Translations under genes and position numbers: made by a program | Assembly (NCBI RefSeq): GCF_013523055.1 | Contig: NZ_JAAMQM010000017.1 | Span: 86,966-150,965 of the forward strand | Direction of reading: 5' to 3' | DNA: 64,000 nucleotides | DNA from: Pseudomonas capeferrum | Lineage (GTDB): Bacteria; Pseudomonadota; Gammaproteobacteria; Pseudomonadales; Pseudomonadaceae | In this document: piece by piece, positions 24,490-32,984 of the stretch | How the letters are laid out: each line of letters begins with the position of its first letter | Numbering within the stretch: the first letter of the stretch is position 1 | The notes under the pieces: model-generated | Told to the model about the DNA's origin: nothing | What the model saw: only the letters and a program-made list of their open reading frames with translations | The model's database searches: none

Positions 24490-25266
24490 ATGAAAAAACT
24501 CTTCGTTGCCTCCTTGTTGCTGCTGCTCGCCGGTTGCTCCAGCGGATTGCGGATCGACCGCAGTCACCCCTCTGCCAATCACGATGAGCGCATCCAATTC
24601 GTTGTCCTGCATTACACCAATGCCTCGCTCGAGCGCTCCCTGGCGCTCCTGACCAAGGGCGAAGTGAGCAGCCACTACCTGATTGGCGATGGCCCGGCCA
24701 GGATCTATCAGTTGGTGGACGAGAGCCGTCGCGCCTGGCATGCCGGTGACAGTCAGTGGCAGGGCCGCACGTGGCTCAATTCCAGCTCCATCGGTATCGA
24801 GATCGTCAATCCTGGCTTCGACGACACGCCCAATGGTCGGGTCTGGTACCCGTATAGCGAAGCCCAGGTTCAGGCTTTGATCGCGCTGCTCAAGGACATC
24901 GTCAAGCGTAACAATATCAATCCGCAGCACATCATCGGTCACAGCGACATCGCTCCGTCGCGCAAGCTCGATCCAGGACCGATGTTCCCATGGAAGCGCC
25001 TGGCGGACGCGGGCATCGGTATCTGGCCGAATGCCACCGCCGTTGCGCGGCAGCAGGCGTATTTCAGCGTCAACCCACCCACCATCGCCTGGTACCAGCA
25101 ACAGTTGGCGCGCTTCGGCTATGCCATCGAGCAGACGGGCGAGCTCGATCCGGGCACCCGACATGTACTGGCCGCGTTACAGATACGTTTCCGCCCGCAA
25201 CGGTTCGACGGCATGCCGGATGCCCAAACGGCAGCTATCCTGCAAGTTCTCAACACCATGCGCTAA
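24490..25266 (+). CDS. ampDh2: N-acetylmuramoyl-L-alanine amidase lipoprotein (AmpDh2-like)
   Basis: A 258-residue lipoprotein (lipobox LAGC at the end of a short signal). The zinc amidase domain has zinc ligands in VVLHYTN and GHSDIAPSRKLDPGPMF and cleaves the amide bond between MurNAc and the stem peptide. The C-terminal ~70 residues form a peptidoglycan-binding domain. It corresponds to P. aeruginosa PA5485 (ampDh2), located beside kinB/algB. ATG 24490 precedes the classic MKKLFVA signal; a GTG 12 bases upstream is possible. Confidence 0.9.
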   Translation: MKKLFVASLLLLLAGCSSGLRIDRSHPSANHDERIQFVVLHYTNASLERSLALLTKGEVSSHYLIGDGPARIYQLVDESRRAWHAGDSQWQGRTWLNSSSIGIEIVNPGFDDTPNGRVWYPYSEAQVQALIALLKDIVKRNNINPQHIIGHSDIAPSRKLDPGPMFPWKRLADAGIGIWPNATAVARQQAYFSVNPPTIAWYQQQLARFGYAIEQTGELDPGTRHVLAALQIRFRPQRFDGMPDAQTAAILQVLNTMR

Positions 25267-25338
25267 AGCACCGCCAAACGGGCAGGCCGACTTGCCAGAC
25301 AGTTGCTATACCTCTGGGTAATCAATTGGATGCCCTAG

Positions 25339-26961
25339 ATGTCAGCTCTTCTCGCCACGCTGCGCCAAATTTTTCATCGTCCCTGGCTGCTGGCCACACT
25401 TGCCGCGCTTATCAGCGCCTGTGTGCTCCTGCTGGCCAGCGTTGGCGTGAACCTGCAACAGATCAGGGAAAGTGAACGCGCAGTAATGAATGCGCGAGGT
25501 GAACGCTTTCTGGAACGCCTTGAACAGGTATTCGGCCAATTGCGCGAAGGGGTCGACAAGCTCAAGGCTCAACCCTTGCGCAAGTGCGATGCGGCAATGA
25601 TCGCGGCCCTCCAGCAAGTGGGGCTCAGCTACCGCTTCATTTATGAAGCTGCCTATGTCGATGGCACCGTCACGTGTTCGAACCGGGGGGGGCAGCGCAG
25701 TCCGGAACCTCTGCGCCCCCCGGACATCCACGGCCCCAGCTACAGCTACTGGCTCAACACGACCACCGAACCGAATGAAAACCTCGCCGCTCTCATGCTG
25801 GGGAGCGGCAGGTTTCTCGTCTCGACATCGCGTGGGCACCTGACCGATGCGGTCGACCTGCCGCGAGGTGGCAGTCTGCTGGTGGTCCTGGACCGGGGGG
25901 CGCGCGCCATCCCGGTATTGGGGCCTGCGCAACCCTGGCCTCCTGGTGACGGCTGGGCCTCGACCTCCAGCGAGTTGCTGGTCGAGCTCGTCGATCGGCT
26001 GATCTACCGCATGCCGACCAAGTCGCCCGATTACCAACTGGTGCTTATCGTTCCCCGATCCGACATGCCATTGAAGATGAATGGCATGCTTTGGGTCCTG
26101 TTCCCGGGCAGTCTGCTGGTAGCCACGTGCATCGGGTGGCTGGTGCTGCAACTGATCCAGCAGCGACGCTCCATGAGTTCGGAGCTGCAGGGCGCGTTGC
26201 GCCGGGGTGAGCTGCAAGTGCTCTATCAGCCGATCTTCGAACTCATCAGCCGGCGTTGCGTGGGAGCCGAGGCGCTGGTTCGATGGCGGCGACCGGACGG
26301 TACCCTGACCAGTCCCGACCTGTTCATCCCCATGGCCGAAAACACGGGCCAGATTTGCGAAATCACCGATTTCGTCCTGCAGCGGGTTCTCGAACAACTG
26401 GGTCAGTTGCTCAGGGCCAATCGCAGCCTGTATATCTCCGTGAACCTGGCCGCCTGCGATGTCATGGAGCCGCGAATCGGCCCCATAGCCGCGCGGCTAC
26501 TGGCGCTTCACCACGTAGCCGCCAGCCAGATCGCGTTCGAAGTCACCGAGCGTGGACTGGTGGATGTGGTCGTGGCCAGGGAGAACCTGCAGGCGCTAAG
26601 GGCTGTCGGGCATCAAGTGCTGATCGACGATTTTGGTACCGGCTATTGCAGCCTGGCCTATCTGCAAACCTTGCCGGTCGATTGCTTGAAGATCGACAAG
26701 GCTTTCATCGACGCACTTGGCCACGATGCCGCCAGCAGCGGTGTTGCGCCCCATATCATCCGCATGGCCCATGCCTTGCAATTGCGGGTGATCGCCGAAG
26801 GGGTCGAATTCGAAGACCAGGCCGAGCTCCTCAACAGCGAGGGTGTCATCTATGGTCAAGGCTGGTTGTTCGCCCACCCCCTCAACGCGGCGCATTTCGT
26901 GGAGTTGATCACTCGAGACCGGCGTCCGGCCGGTCGACGGCTCGACGACGAGCCCGCCTAG
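25339..26961 (+). CDS. CSS-motif EAL cyclic-di-GMP phosphodiesterase
   Basis: A 540-residue inner-membrane protein. Two helices (about residues 13-37 and 250-273) flank a periplasmic CSS-motif sensor domain with cysteines in KCDAAM and TCSNRGG, which in relatives respond to disulfide state. The cytoplasmic EAL domain has the catalytic EAL in GAEALVRW, plus DDFGTGYCSLAYL and LKIDKAFID, so it looks active. Nearby dsbA may supply the redox link, which is inference. Its TAG stop shares three bases with the kinB stop on the other strand. Confidence 0.9.
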   Translation: MSALLATLRQIFHRPWLLATLAALISACVLLLASVGVNLQQIRESERAVMNARGERFLERLEQVFGQLREGVDKLKAQPLRKCDAAMIAALQQVGLSYRFIYEAAYVDGTVTCSNRGGQRSPEPLRPPDIHGPSYSYWLNTTTEPNENLAALMLGSGRFLVSTSRGHLTDAVDLPRGGSLLVVLDRGARAIPVLGPAQPWPPGDGWASTSSELLVELVDRLIYRMPTKSPDYQLVLIVPRSDMPLKMNGMLWVLFPGSLLVATCIGWLVLQLIQQRRSMSSELQGALRRGELQVLYQPIFELISRRCVGAEALVRWRRPDGTLTSPDLFIPMAENTGQICEITDFVLQRVLEQLGQLLRANRSLYISVNLAACDVMEPRIGPIAARLLALHHVAASQIAFEVTERGLVDVVVARENLQALRAVGHQVLIDDFGTGYCSLAYLQTLPVDCLKIDKAFIDALGHDAASSGVAPHIIRMAHALQLRVIAEGVEFEDQAELLNSEGVIYGQGWLFAHPLNAAHFVELITRDRRPAGRRLDDEPA

Positions 26962-28724
26962 GCCGGCAGCGCCATGTAGAACTGCGTCCCTTGACCGGGA
27001 CGAGAGAACACGCCCATCCGCCCGCCATGCAACTGTACGATCTCCTTGCACAGCGCCAGGCCCAGACCCGCCCCGCCTTTCTTGCGGCCTACCTGGACAA
27101 AAGGCTCGAAGATCCGGCCCTGCTGTCCGTAGGCGATACCTTCGCCATCGTCTTCGACACTGATGATCACCCGTTCGGCATGCCGCCGGGCATGCAGACG
27201 GATGCGCCCGCCACTGGCCGTATGACGGATGGCATTGTGCAACAGGTTGTCCAGCACCCGGTCGAGCTGGGCCACATCCGCCTGGATGCGTGGCAGGGGC
27301 AGCTCCAGGTCGGTGACCAGTTCGATCTGTTTGTCGTCGGTCTGTTCCTGATAGCGCAACCTGGCTCGATCAAGCAGATCATCAATGGGGCACGGCGCCA
27401 GCTCGAGCTTCTGCAGACCGCTCTGGTAACGCGAGAAGTTGAGCAGATCGTTGATCAGTTGAGTCAATCGCTGCATCTCTTCGCCGATGGTTTCCACCAG
27501 GTCGCTCTCGCGCGCCTCCGCCGGGAACTTCAAGCGCTCGCGCAACAGACCGAACGCCATGTGCATGCCCGTGATGGGCGTGCGCAGCTCATGCGAGGCC
27601 CGCAGGACGAACTCACTGCGAACACGCTCGAAGGCGCGCTGCTCGGTCACGTCATGCAACACCATGACCGCTCCCAGAATCGGCCCCTGGGGATGGCTGA
27701 CGGGTGTCAGGCTATAGGTCAGCAATCGGCTTTCGTCGTCCACTTCCAGGCTCAGGTCCTCGGGCGGACGATCCAGGCTGCCCCCTCGCAATACCTGGCG
27801 CAGCTGTTGCTCCAGTTCGGGCCGCTGCAGGGCTTCTGCAAGCCCTACGCCGAGGCGGCTGTCGACCCATCCCAATTGACGTTGAGCCACCGGGTTAAGG
27901 TGCTCCAAGCGGCCTTGCTGGTCGATGATCAACAAACCATCGTCGATGCTGTCGAGCACCGCTTGCAGGCGTTGCTGACCGGCGAGCAGCTCGTCGATAT
28001 TGGTGGCCTGGTGCCGGCGCAATGCGTCCGCCATCAGGCCAAAGCGTCGGGTCAGCTGGTTGAGTTCGGTGGCATGGGTGACGGGCAGGGTGACATCGAA
28101 GTTGCCCTGACCGACCTGATCGGCCGCCTTGGCCAGGGCTTCGATAGGGTGGCCGAAACGGCGTGCGATGTTGTGCGCGGTGATGAACCCCAGCACCAGC
28201 ACGGTCAGGCCCATCAGGCCAAGCATGCCGCTGATCAACAGGGCGCGGTCGCGGGCTTGTTCCTCGCCTTGGGTGATATGGTCGAGTGTCTGCCGGTGGG
28301 AGTCGACCAGGTCGGTGCGCACCTGGTTGAACGCCGACCAGAGCGGTTGATCGCCAATAACGCTCTGGCCAGAGAGGCTGCTGTCTCGATAGGCCTGCAG
28401 AAACGTCTGATAGTTACGGCTGGCCTTGCTGAACCCGGTACGCTCGCCACCGCGTTCGAGCCCTTCGTTGAGCAGCGTCTGGAAGTCTCCCTGCAACGCA
28501 GCGAGATGCTGGGTGCCGCTGTCCTTGTTGAGAATCAGGTTGAGTTGCTCGCCCAGGTTCTGGCGCAGCTTGAGCCCCAGCTCGAGCGTATGCGTGGCAT
28601 CGCGCACCATTACTTGCTGCACCGTGGCCATCTGCAGCACGCTGACCAGCCCCAGCAACAGCCCCAGCAGGGCAACGGTCACCAGCGCCGAAATACTGAG
28701 AAAAAGCCGCGTACGCAGCTTCAT
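26958..28724 (-). CDS. kinB: sensor histidine kinase KinB
   Basis: A 588-residue inner-membrane kinase. It has helix 1 (about residues 8-31), a periplasmic helical sensor domain, helix 2 (about 165-187), HAMP, PAS, then HisKA and HATPase_c. The phospho-acceptor is His378 in RASHELRTPITG. N-box HNAIRHT and G-box DDGEGIAYG are intact. KinB is the partner of AlgB and influences alginate and virulence in P. aeruginosa. ATG 28724 has GAGGTG upstream and lies eight bases past the algB stop. Confidence 0.93.
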   Translation of the reverse strand: MKLRTRLFLSISALVTVALLGLLLGLVSVLQMATVQQVMVRDATHTLELGLKLRQNLGEQLNLILNKDSGTQHLAALQGDFQTLLNEGLERGGERTGFSKASRNYQTFLQAYRDSSLSGQSVIGDQPLWSAFNQVRTDLVDSHRQTLDHITQGEEQARDRALLISGMLGLMGLTVLVLGFITAHNIARRFGHPIEALAKAADQVGQGNFDVTLPVTHATELNQLTRRFGLMADALRRHQATNIDELLAGQQRLQAVLDSIDDGLLIIDQQGRLEHLNPVAQRQLGWVDSRLGVGLAEALQRPELEQQLRQVLRGGSLDRPPEDLSLEVDDESRLLTYSLTPVSHPQGPILGAVMVLHDVTEQRAFERVRSEFVLRASHELRTPITGMHMAFGLLRERLKFPAEARESDLVETIGEEMQRLTQLINDLLNFSRYQSGLQKLELAPCPIDDLLDRARLRYQEQTDDKQIELVTDLELPLPRIQADVAQLDRVLDNLLHNAIRHTASGGRIRLHARRHAERVIISVEDDGEGIAYGQQGRIFEPFVQVGRKKGGAGLGLALCKEIVQLHGGRMGVFSRPGQGTQFYMALPA

Positions 28725-28732
28725 CGCCCACC

Positions 28733-30079
28733 TCACAGGTTGTACTGCTTACGCTTGCGATACAGCGTCGAGGCATCGATGCCCAGCGTCTTGGCCGCCT
28801 GATCGAGAGTGTCGCTGGTCGCCAGTACCGCGCCGATGTGCGCGCGTTCGAGCTCATCCAGGCTCAAGGCGGCACCCACGCGAGGTGCGTTGCCGGTGGG
28901 CTGCTCGCCCATGCCCAGGTGGCTGATTTCCACGCGCTCCTGACCACAGATGATGCTCGCCCGTTCGATGACGTTGCGCAGCTCGCGGATATTGCCCGGC
29001 CATCGATAATTGAGTAGCGCCGCACGGGCCTCGTCGCTGAATCCGCGCGCAGGCCGCGAATATTCCTTGACGAAGCGCGCGAGGAAGCGGTCGGCGAGGA
29101 TCAGCACGTCTTCGCTGCGTTCACGCAGTGGCGGCAGATGCAGGGTGATGACGTTGAGGCGGTAGAGCAAGTCCTCGCGGAAGCGGCCCTCGCGCACCAT
29201 CTCTTCGAGGTTGAGGTTGGTGGCAGCCAGGATACGTACATCGGCGCGGCGAGTGACGGGGTCACCGACGCGTTCATATTCCTTGTCCTGGATGAAACGC
29301 AGCAGTTTAGGTTGCAAGGTCAGCGGGAAGTCACCGATCTCATCGAGGAACAATGTGCCGCCATCCGCCTGGTTCACACGACCGAGCGTACTTTCGCTGG
29401 CGCCGGTGAAGGCTCCGCGGCTGTGTCCGAACAGCTCGCTCTCCATCAGCTCCGCGGTCAAGGACGGACAGTTGATGGTGACGCATGACTTGCGTGATCG
29501 CTTGCTCCAGCCATGAATGGCCCTCGCCAGCTCGCCCTTGCCGGTGCCCGACTCACCCAGGATCAGGATGTTGGCATCGGTAGTGGCCACCTGGCGCGCG
29601 GTCTCGAGTACCGCCATCATCGCCGGGCTATGGGAGTCGAGCCCGTCCTTTGGCTTGCGCACCTCGCCTTCCAATGCTTCCAGGCGTGCCGAAAGCTGAC
29701 GTACTTCGAGCTGTTTGGCGGTTGCCAGGCGCAGCTGGTCTGGGCTGCAAGGCTTGACCAGGTAATCGGCGGCGCCAGCCTGGATAGCGTCGACCGCCGT
29801 ATCGATCGCGGAGTGGGCCGTGACGATCACTACCCGCATCCACGGTGCCTGGATACGCATCTGTGCCAGCACATCCAGGCCATTGTCCTCACCCAGTCGC
29901 AAATCGAGGAAACACAGGTCGAAGACCTGGCGTTGAAGCAGGGTTTCCGCCTGTGAGGCGCTGTTGGCTGTCGCCACGCTATAGCCTTCGTCTTCGAGGC
30001 AGTAGCGGAAAGTACGCAGGATGGCGGACTCATCATCTACCAGCAGAATGCGGCCTTGATTGTCCGGGACTGATTCCAT
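28733..30079 (-). CDS. algB: two-component response regulator AlgB (NtrC family)
   Basis: A 448-residue regulator. The receiver domain has phospho-acceptor Asp59 (LCFLDLR). The AAA+ domain has Walker A GESGTGKGE and the sigma-54-contact GAFTGA loop. A C-terminal Fis-type helix-turn-helix ends in DASTLYRKRKQYNL. AlgB activates alginate genes in P. aeruginosa. ATG 30079 has CAGGAG upstream and begins MESVPDNQGRILLVDD; the upstream extension is unconserved. Two sigma-54-like promoters lie in the region just to its right. Confidence 0.95.
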   Translation of the reverse strand: MESVPDNQGRILLVDDESAILRTFRYCLEDEGYSVATANSASQAETLLQRQVFDLCFLDLRLGEDNGLDVLAQMRIQAPWMRVVIVTAHSAIDTAVDAIQAGAADYLVKPCSPDQLRLATAKQLEVRQLSARLEALEGEVRKPKDGLDSHSPAMMAVLETARQVATTDANILILGESGTGKGELARAIHGWSKRSRKSCVTINCPSLTAELMESELFGHSRGAFTGASESTLGRVNQADGGTLFLDEIGDFPLTLQPKLLRFIQDKEYERVGDPVTRRADVRILAATNLNLEEMVREGRFREDLLYRLNVITLHLPPLRERSEDVLILADRFLARFVKEYSRPARGFSDEARAALLNYRWPGNIRELRNVIERASIICGQERVEISHLGMGEQPTGNAPRVGAALSLDELERAHIGAVLATSDTLDQAAKTLGIDASTLYRKRKQYNL

Positions 30080-30235
30080 TTCCTGCGCTCCTGTAGGATT
30101 AATCTTGGTTAGTGTCGGAAATATCGGGCAAGTTGCATGGTCAATTCTGATTGATTCCGTTATCTGCATGCTAGCTCGTTGACTTCTGCTTGGCTAACTT
30201 ACTGAAAAAACAGAAATTGCCTACAGAAAAAATGA

Positions 30236-30250
30236 TGGCACCAAGATTGC
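30236..30250 (+). promoter_or_regulatory. sigma-54 (-24/-12) promoter of the BON-domain gene
   Basis: TGGCAC-N5-TTGC with the exact spacing of the sigma-54 consensus, 36 bases before the BON-protein start. It faces away from the adjacent algB. Confidence 0.7.
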
Positions 30251-30285
30251 GGCACTCTCGGATTTGACCAGAAGGATGGTGTCCC

Positions 30286-31116
30286 ATGCCCTTTCCACCC
30301 CGGTCCGCTGCGCTGGCAGTGGGTCTTCTGCTTAGCCAGTTCCTGGCACCCACCGCATTCGCCGACAGCGAGCAAGACGCACGTCTGGAGGGCGCTTTGC
30401 AGACAGCGCTATCCTTGAATCGTGTCCTCAATCCTTTCCGCATCACGGCCCAGGTCGCAGGGCAATCCGTTCAGCTGTCCGGCGAAGTGGAAAACGAGGT
30501 TGAGCGTCAGCTGGCCGAACGCGTGGCACTGGCCACCCGTGGCATCGAGCATGTGGATAACCGATTACAGGTCAATGCCGACCTGGTCGAGCAATCCCTG
30601 GAGTTGCGCGCCTATGCCCAGCGTCTGGAAGACGCGACGCTTTCTGCCATCGTGCGCGCTCGCCTGCTCTGGAGCCGCGTCACGCAAAAAGCTCCCATCG
30701 AGGTCGAAAGCCGTGAAGGTGTGGTGACCCTGCGTGGCAGAGTCGACAGTACCGAAGCCAAGGAGCTCGCCGGGGTGCTGGCCCGAAGCACGGACGGGGT
30801 ATACCTGGTGAACAACCTGGTCAGCCTCGATACCGCCGCCATGGCGAAGGCCCGAACAACGCCAGTCGATGCCCCTGTCGGACCGCAACCGAGCGATAAC
30901 TGGATCATCGACAAGATCCAGAGCAGCTTGCGCTATAGCCGCAATCTGGATGGCCTGACCATCAAGGTGTCAAGCCAGGAAGGCTTGGTGCGATTGTCCG
31001 GCGAGGTGGTCAGTAGCGAACAGAAATCCATTGCCGTGGACGTGGCGCGTCAGATCGTCGGAGTACGCGGCGTAGACGCTGATTTGCTGAAGGTGGCCAC
31101 CAAGACCGAAGGGTGA
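30286..31116 (+). CDS. periplasmic BON-domain protein (three repeats)
   Basis: A 276-residue exported protein. The signal peptide ends at TAFA/DSEQ. Three BON-type repeats occur at about residues 28-95, 110-180 and 203-272, each with the pattern 'VxLSGEVxxExE...A..V.GV..VDNxL'. BON domains associate with membranes or phospholipids, and OsmY-like members respond to osmotic or envelope stress. Preceded by a sigma-54-type promoter; it begins a rightward series of small envelope genes. Ligand and function unknown. Confidence 0.8.
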   Translation: MPFPPRSAALAVGLLLSQFLAPTAFADSEQDARLEGALQTALSLNRVLNPFRITAQVAGQSVQLSGEVENEVERQLAERVALATRGIEHVDNRLQVNADLVEQSLELRAYAQRLEDATLSAIVRARLLWSRVTQKAPIEVESREGVVTLRGRVDSTEAKELAGVLARSTDGVYLVNNLVSLDTAAMAKARTTPVDAPVGPQPSDNWIIDKIQSSLRYSRNLDGLTIKVSSQEGLVRLSGEVVSSEQKSIAVDVARQIVGVRGVDADLLKVATKTEG

Positions 31117-31229
31117 ATCATGCAAATCGCACGACGCCAGGGAGGGCATCGTGCAGGATACGTCCCCACCTTAATCTGATTCATTAGTTAAGTTATTGAT
31201 TTGTAAGTAGTTTTTATCGAATCCAATAC

Positions 31230-31245
31230 TGGCATGCAGGCTGCA
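31230..31245 (+). promoter_or_regulatory. second sigma-54-like promoter
   Basis: TGGCAT-N5-CTGCA, two changes from TGGCAC-N5-TTGCA with correct spacing, 47 bases before the start at 31292. Confidence 0.55.
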
Positions 31246-31291
31246 CTGTTCTATTCAGAGTTGAATAAAAAGTACAGCACGAGGAGCCGGT

Positions 31292-31579
31292 ATGAACCGC
31301 CAAACCATCACTCGCGAACAGACCGCTACATTGCCACTGCGCCAGTTCCTGTTTCTCAGCCTGGCGCTGATGCTGACCCTGGCCGCCGGCCAGGCGTACC
31401 ACAGCTGGCAGACTGCGCGTTTGGCCGAGCAGGTGGCAGCGCACACTGCGCTGTTGGTGCATATCCAGGCGACTCGCGCGAACACCTTGGTAAGAGCGGC
31501 AGAACCGGTTTCGACGCAGGAGCGTGCGACGCCGGCCACCCTCGAAAGTGTTGTACCTCAAGAGCGCTGGGTGTTCTAA
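31292..31579 (+). CDS. small single-pass membrane protein, unknown
   Basis: A 95-residue protein not recognised as a known family. One hydrophobic helix (about residues 17-36) follows a polar start, then a short periplasmic or cytoplasmic tail without cysteines. An AGGAG precedes ATG 31292, and it lies downstream of a sigma-54-like site. The next gene (DUF1328) follows after 46 bases, so the two may share the promoter. Confidence 0.65.
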   Translation: MNRQTITREQTATLPLRQFLFLSLALMLTLAAGQAYHSWQTARLAEQVAAHTALLVHIQATRANTLVRAAEPVSTQERATPATLESVVPQERWVF

Positions 31580-31625
31580 GCGCAGCCACGAGCGGATTTC
31601 GAACAAAACGGTAAGGAGAATCATC

Positions 31626-31787
31626 ATGTTGAGCTGGGCTATCACTTTCCTGATCATCGCCATCGTCGCAGCTGTGTTGGGCTTCGGTGGTATCGCGGGC
31701 GCGGCGACGGGTATCGCGAAGATCCTGTTCATCATCTTCCTGGTGCTGTTCATTGCTTCGTTCTTCTTTGGACGCCGTAGAGGTTGA
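31626..31787 (+). CDS. DUF1328 small membrane protein
   Basis: A 53-residue protein of two hydrophobic helices (MLSWAITFLIIAIVAAVLG and ILFIIFLVLFIASFFFG) ending in RRRG. It matches the DUF1328/YtjA family, small membrane proteins often under stress control. A strong AAGGAG lies upstream. The next gene begins three bases after its stop. Confidence 0.88.
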   Translation: MLSWAITFLIIAIVAAVLGFGGIAGAATGIAKILFIIFLVLFIASFFFGRRRG

Positions 31788-31789
31788 CG

Positions 31790-32257
31790 ATGAAGAGGTT
31801 GTATAGCGCTGTTGCTGCTGCCCTGCTGATGGGCAGTAGCATGGTGGCGATGGCCGCCAATGACGGACAGGTCCGAGCCAATGAGCTATTGGGCTCAGAT
31901 CCCGAATATCGCGAAACGTGGCAGCAAGTGGTCAAAAAGGAAGAGCGCTTGCCCGAATGGGTACTCAACCTCAGCGGTAGCTCTCCTCAACAGATGTCCG
32001 CGGTCACCGAGGATGGGGACAGGTATCTGGTCGGTCCTCTGTGTGAATCCGAAGGCAAATGCATCAACAAGCGTCTGATCGTGGCTTTCAAGTGGGACAA
32101 GGACGATGCCTACGCGATGCTGGTAGAAGTTCCTGAAGGGCTGCCCAAGGACAAGGCACCAACCCGTCATGCCGATTATCGTTGGCTGGGTGAGCCTGAC
32201 GAAGGGATGAAGGCGCTCTTGCTCGAACAGCTCAAGCGTGATCCCAACTGGTACTGA
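31790..32257 (+). CDS. inhibitor of vertebrate lysozyme (Ivy) family protein
   Basis: A 155-residue periplasmic protein. The signal peptide ends at VAMA/AND. The short cysteine-bracketed loop CESEGKC corresponds to the lysozyme-active-site loop of Ivy (CKPHDC in E. coli), but is one residue longer. It matches PA5481, annotated as Ivy-like, in the same place next to algB/kinB. It should protect peptidoglycan from c-type lysozyme. Tightly coupled to DUF1328. Confidence 0.78.
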   Translation: MKRLYSAVAAALLMGSSMVAMAANDGQVRANELLGSDPEYRETWQQVVKKEERLPEWVLNLSGSSPQQMSAVTEDGDRYLVGPLCESEGKCINKRLIVAFKWDKDDAYAMLVEVPEGLPKDKAPTRHADYRWLGEPDEGMKALLLEQLKRDPNWY

Positions 32258-32984
32258 GTGAAGACAGACGAACGGTAGTGCGCTGTAACTAAATAGAAGC
32301 CGAACCTTTTTATGATTCTGGCTTCTATGTTGCTTCGCTTCGATGAGACGCGATGCATGACCAGGGGGCCGGGCTGTTCTGATTGTTACAGGATCGGAAT
32401 GGCTTAGGGGTACAGGGAGTACCTCCCGTAAGGGGCCGGGTCAGGAAAGGCGGCATCGGAAGTTTCAGGCCAGCCGTGCCCGGTTGGCACCTGGCCTGGC
32501 TTCCGAGGCGCTTCCACTCCATTGCTGCGTTACTGATGCCGTATGCGTCAGACCGATAGTTTTCTCGACCGTATATCGAAATATTTTCCCAGAGAACTGG
32601 TACGTCCGTACTGTCATTTCTCTTCATTCGGTTTGTCGAACAACTTCCTATCCGTACCCTGTATACAGACAAATCTGCCCTTGTTTGGCGTATCAGCCAT
32701 GTTCGGAAAACCGAACAGCTGTAATTCACGTTCATGCGCAGGCTAATTTTCAGGCTACAGGTTATGCCGATTCGGCATGGGGTAGTCGTTTCCGGCATTA
32801 GACTGCCCCCTTGTGCATGGCAATAGTTGCCGCCTTTTTCGCTGGCCAGCGCGCATTGCGCTCGCTTGCTGCGACCCTACAGGGACATGCCGATTGGGCC
32901 AAAGCGAATTTCCAGACTGCTTGAAAGGCTCTGGATCAAGGCTTCCAGCAGGGTGTCCAGGTCAATTAGAACAAGGGTAACGAC
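32258..32984. other. hairpin-rich non-coding region upstream of gltP
   Basis: 727 bases with no convincing gene; the open frames are short and their translations look random. At least five perfect or near-perfect hairpins occur: 32293-32328, 32415-32427, 32466-32498, 32700-32717 and 32764-32778. The first probably terminates the Ivy transcript. The rest could be part of a long gltP leader or a separate RNA. The stretch 32540-32760 is visibly more AT-rich than its surroundings. Confidence 0.6.
32293..32328 (+). terminator. inverted repeat after the Ivy-family gene
   Basis: Perfect 9-bp stem ATAGAAGCC / GGCTTCTAT with an 18-base AT-rich loop, 35 bases past the stop codon. The loop itself holds TTTTT. 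Confidence 0.5.

Noticed and set aside
26256..28802. 848-codon plus-strand frame over the EAL gene and kinB
   Set aside because: It spans two well-supported genes in other frames and has no recognisable sequence.
32325..32798. 157-codon minus-strand frame in the gltP upstream region
   Set aside because: Random-looking composition, no ribosome site, interrupted by the hairpins described.
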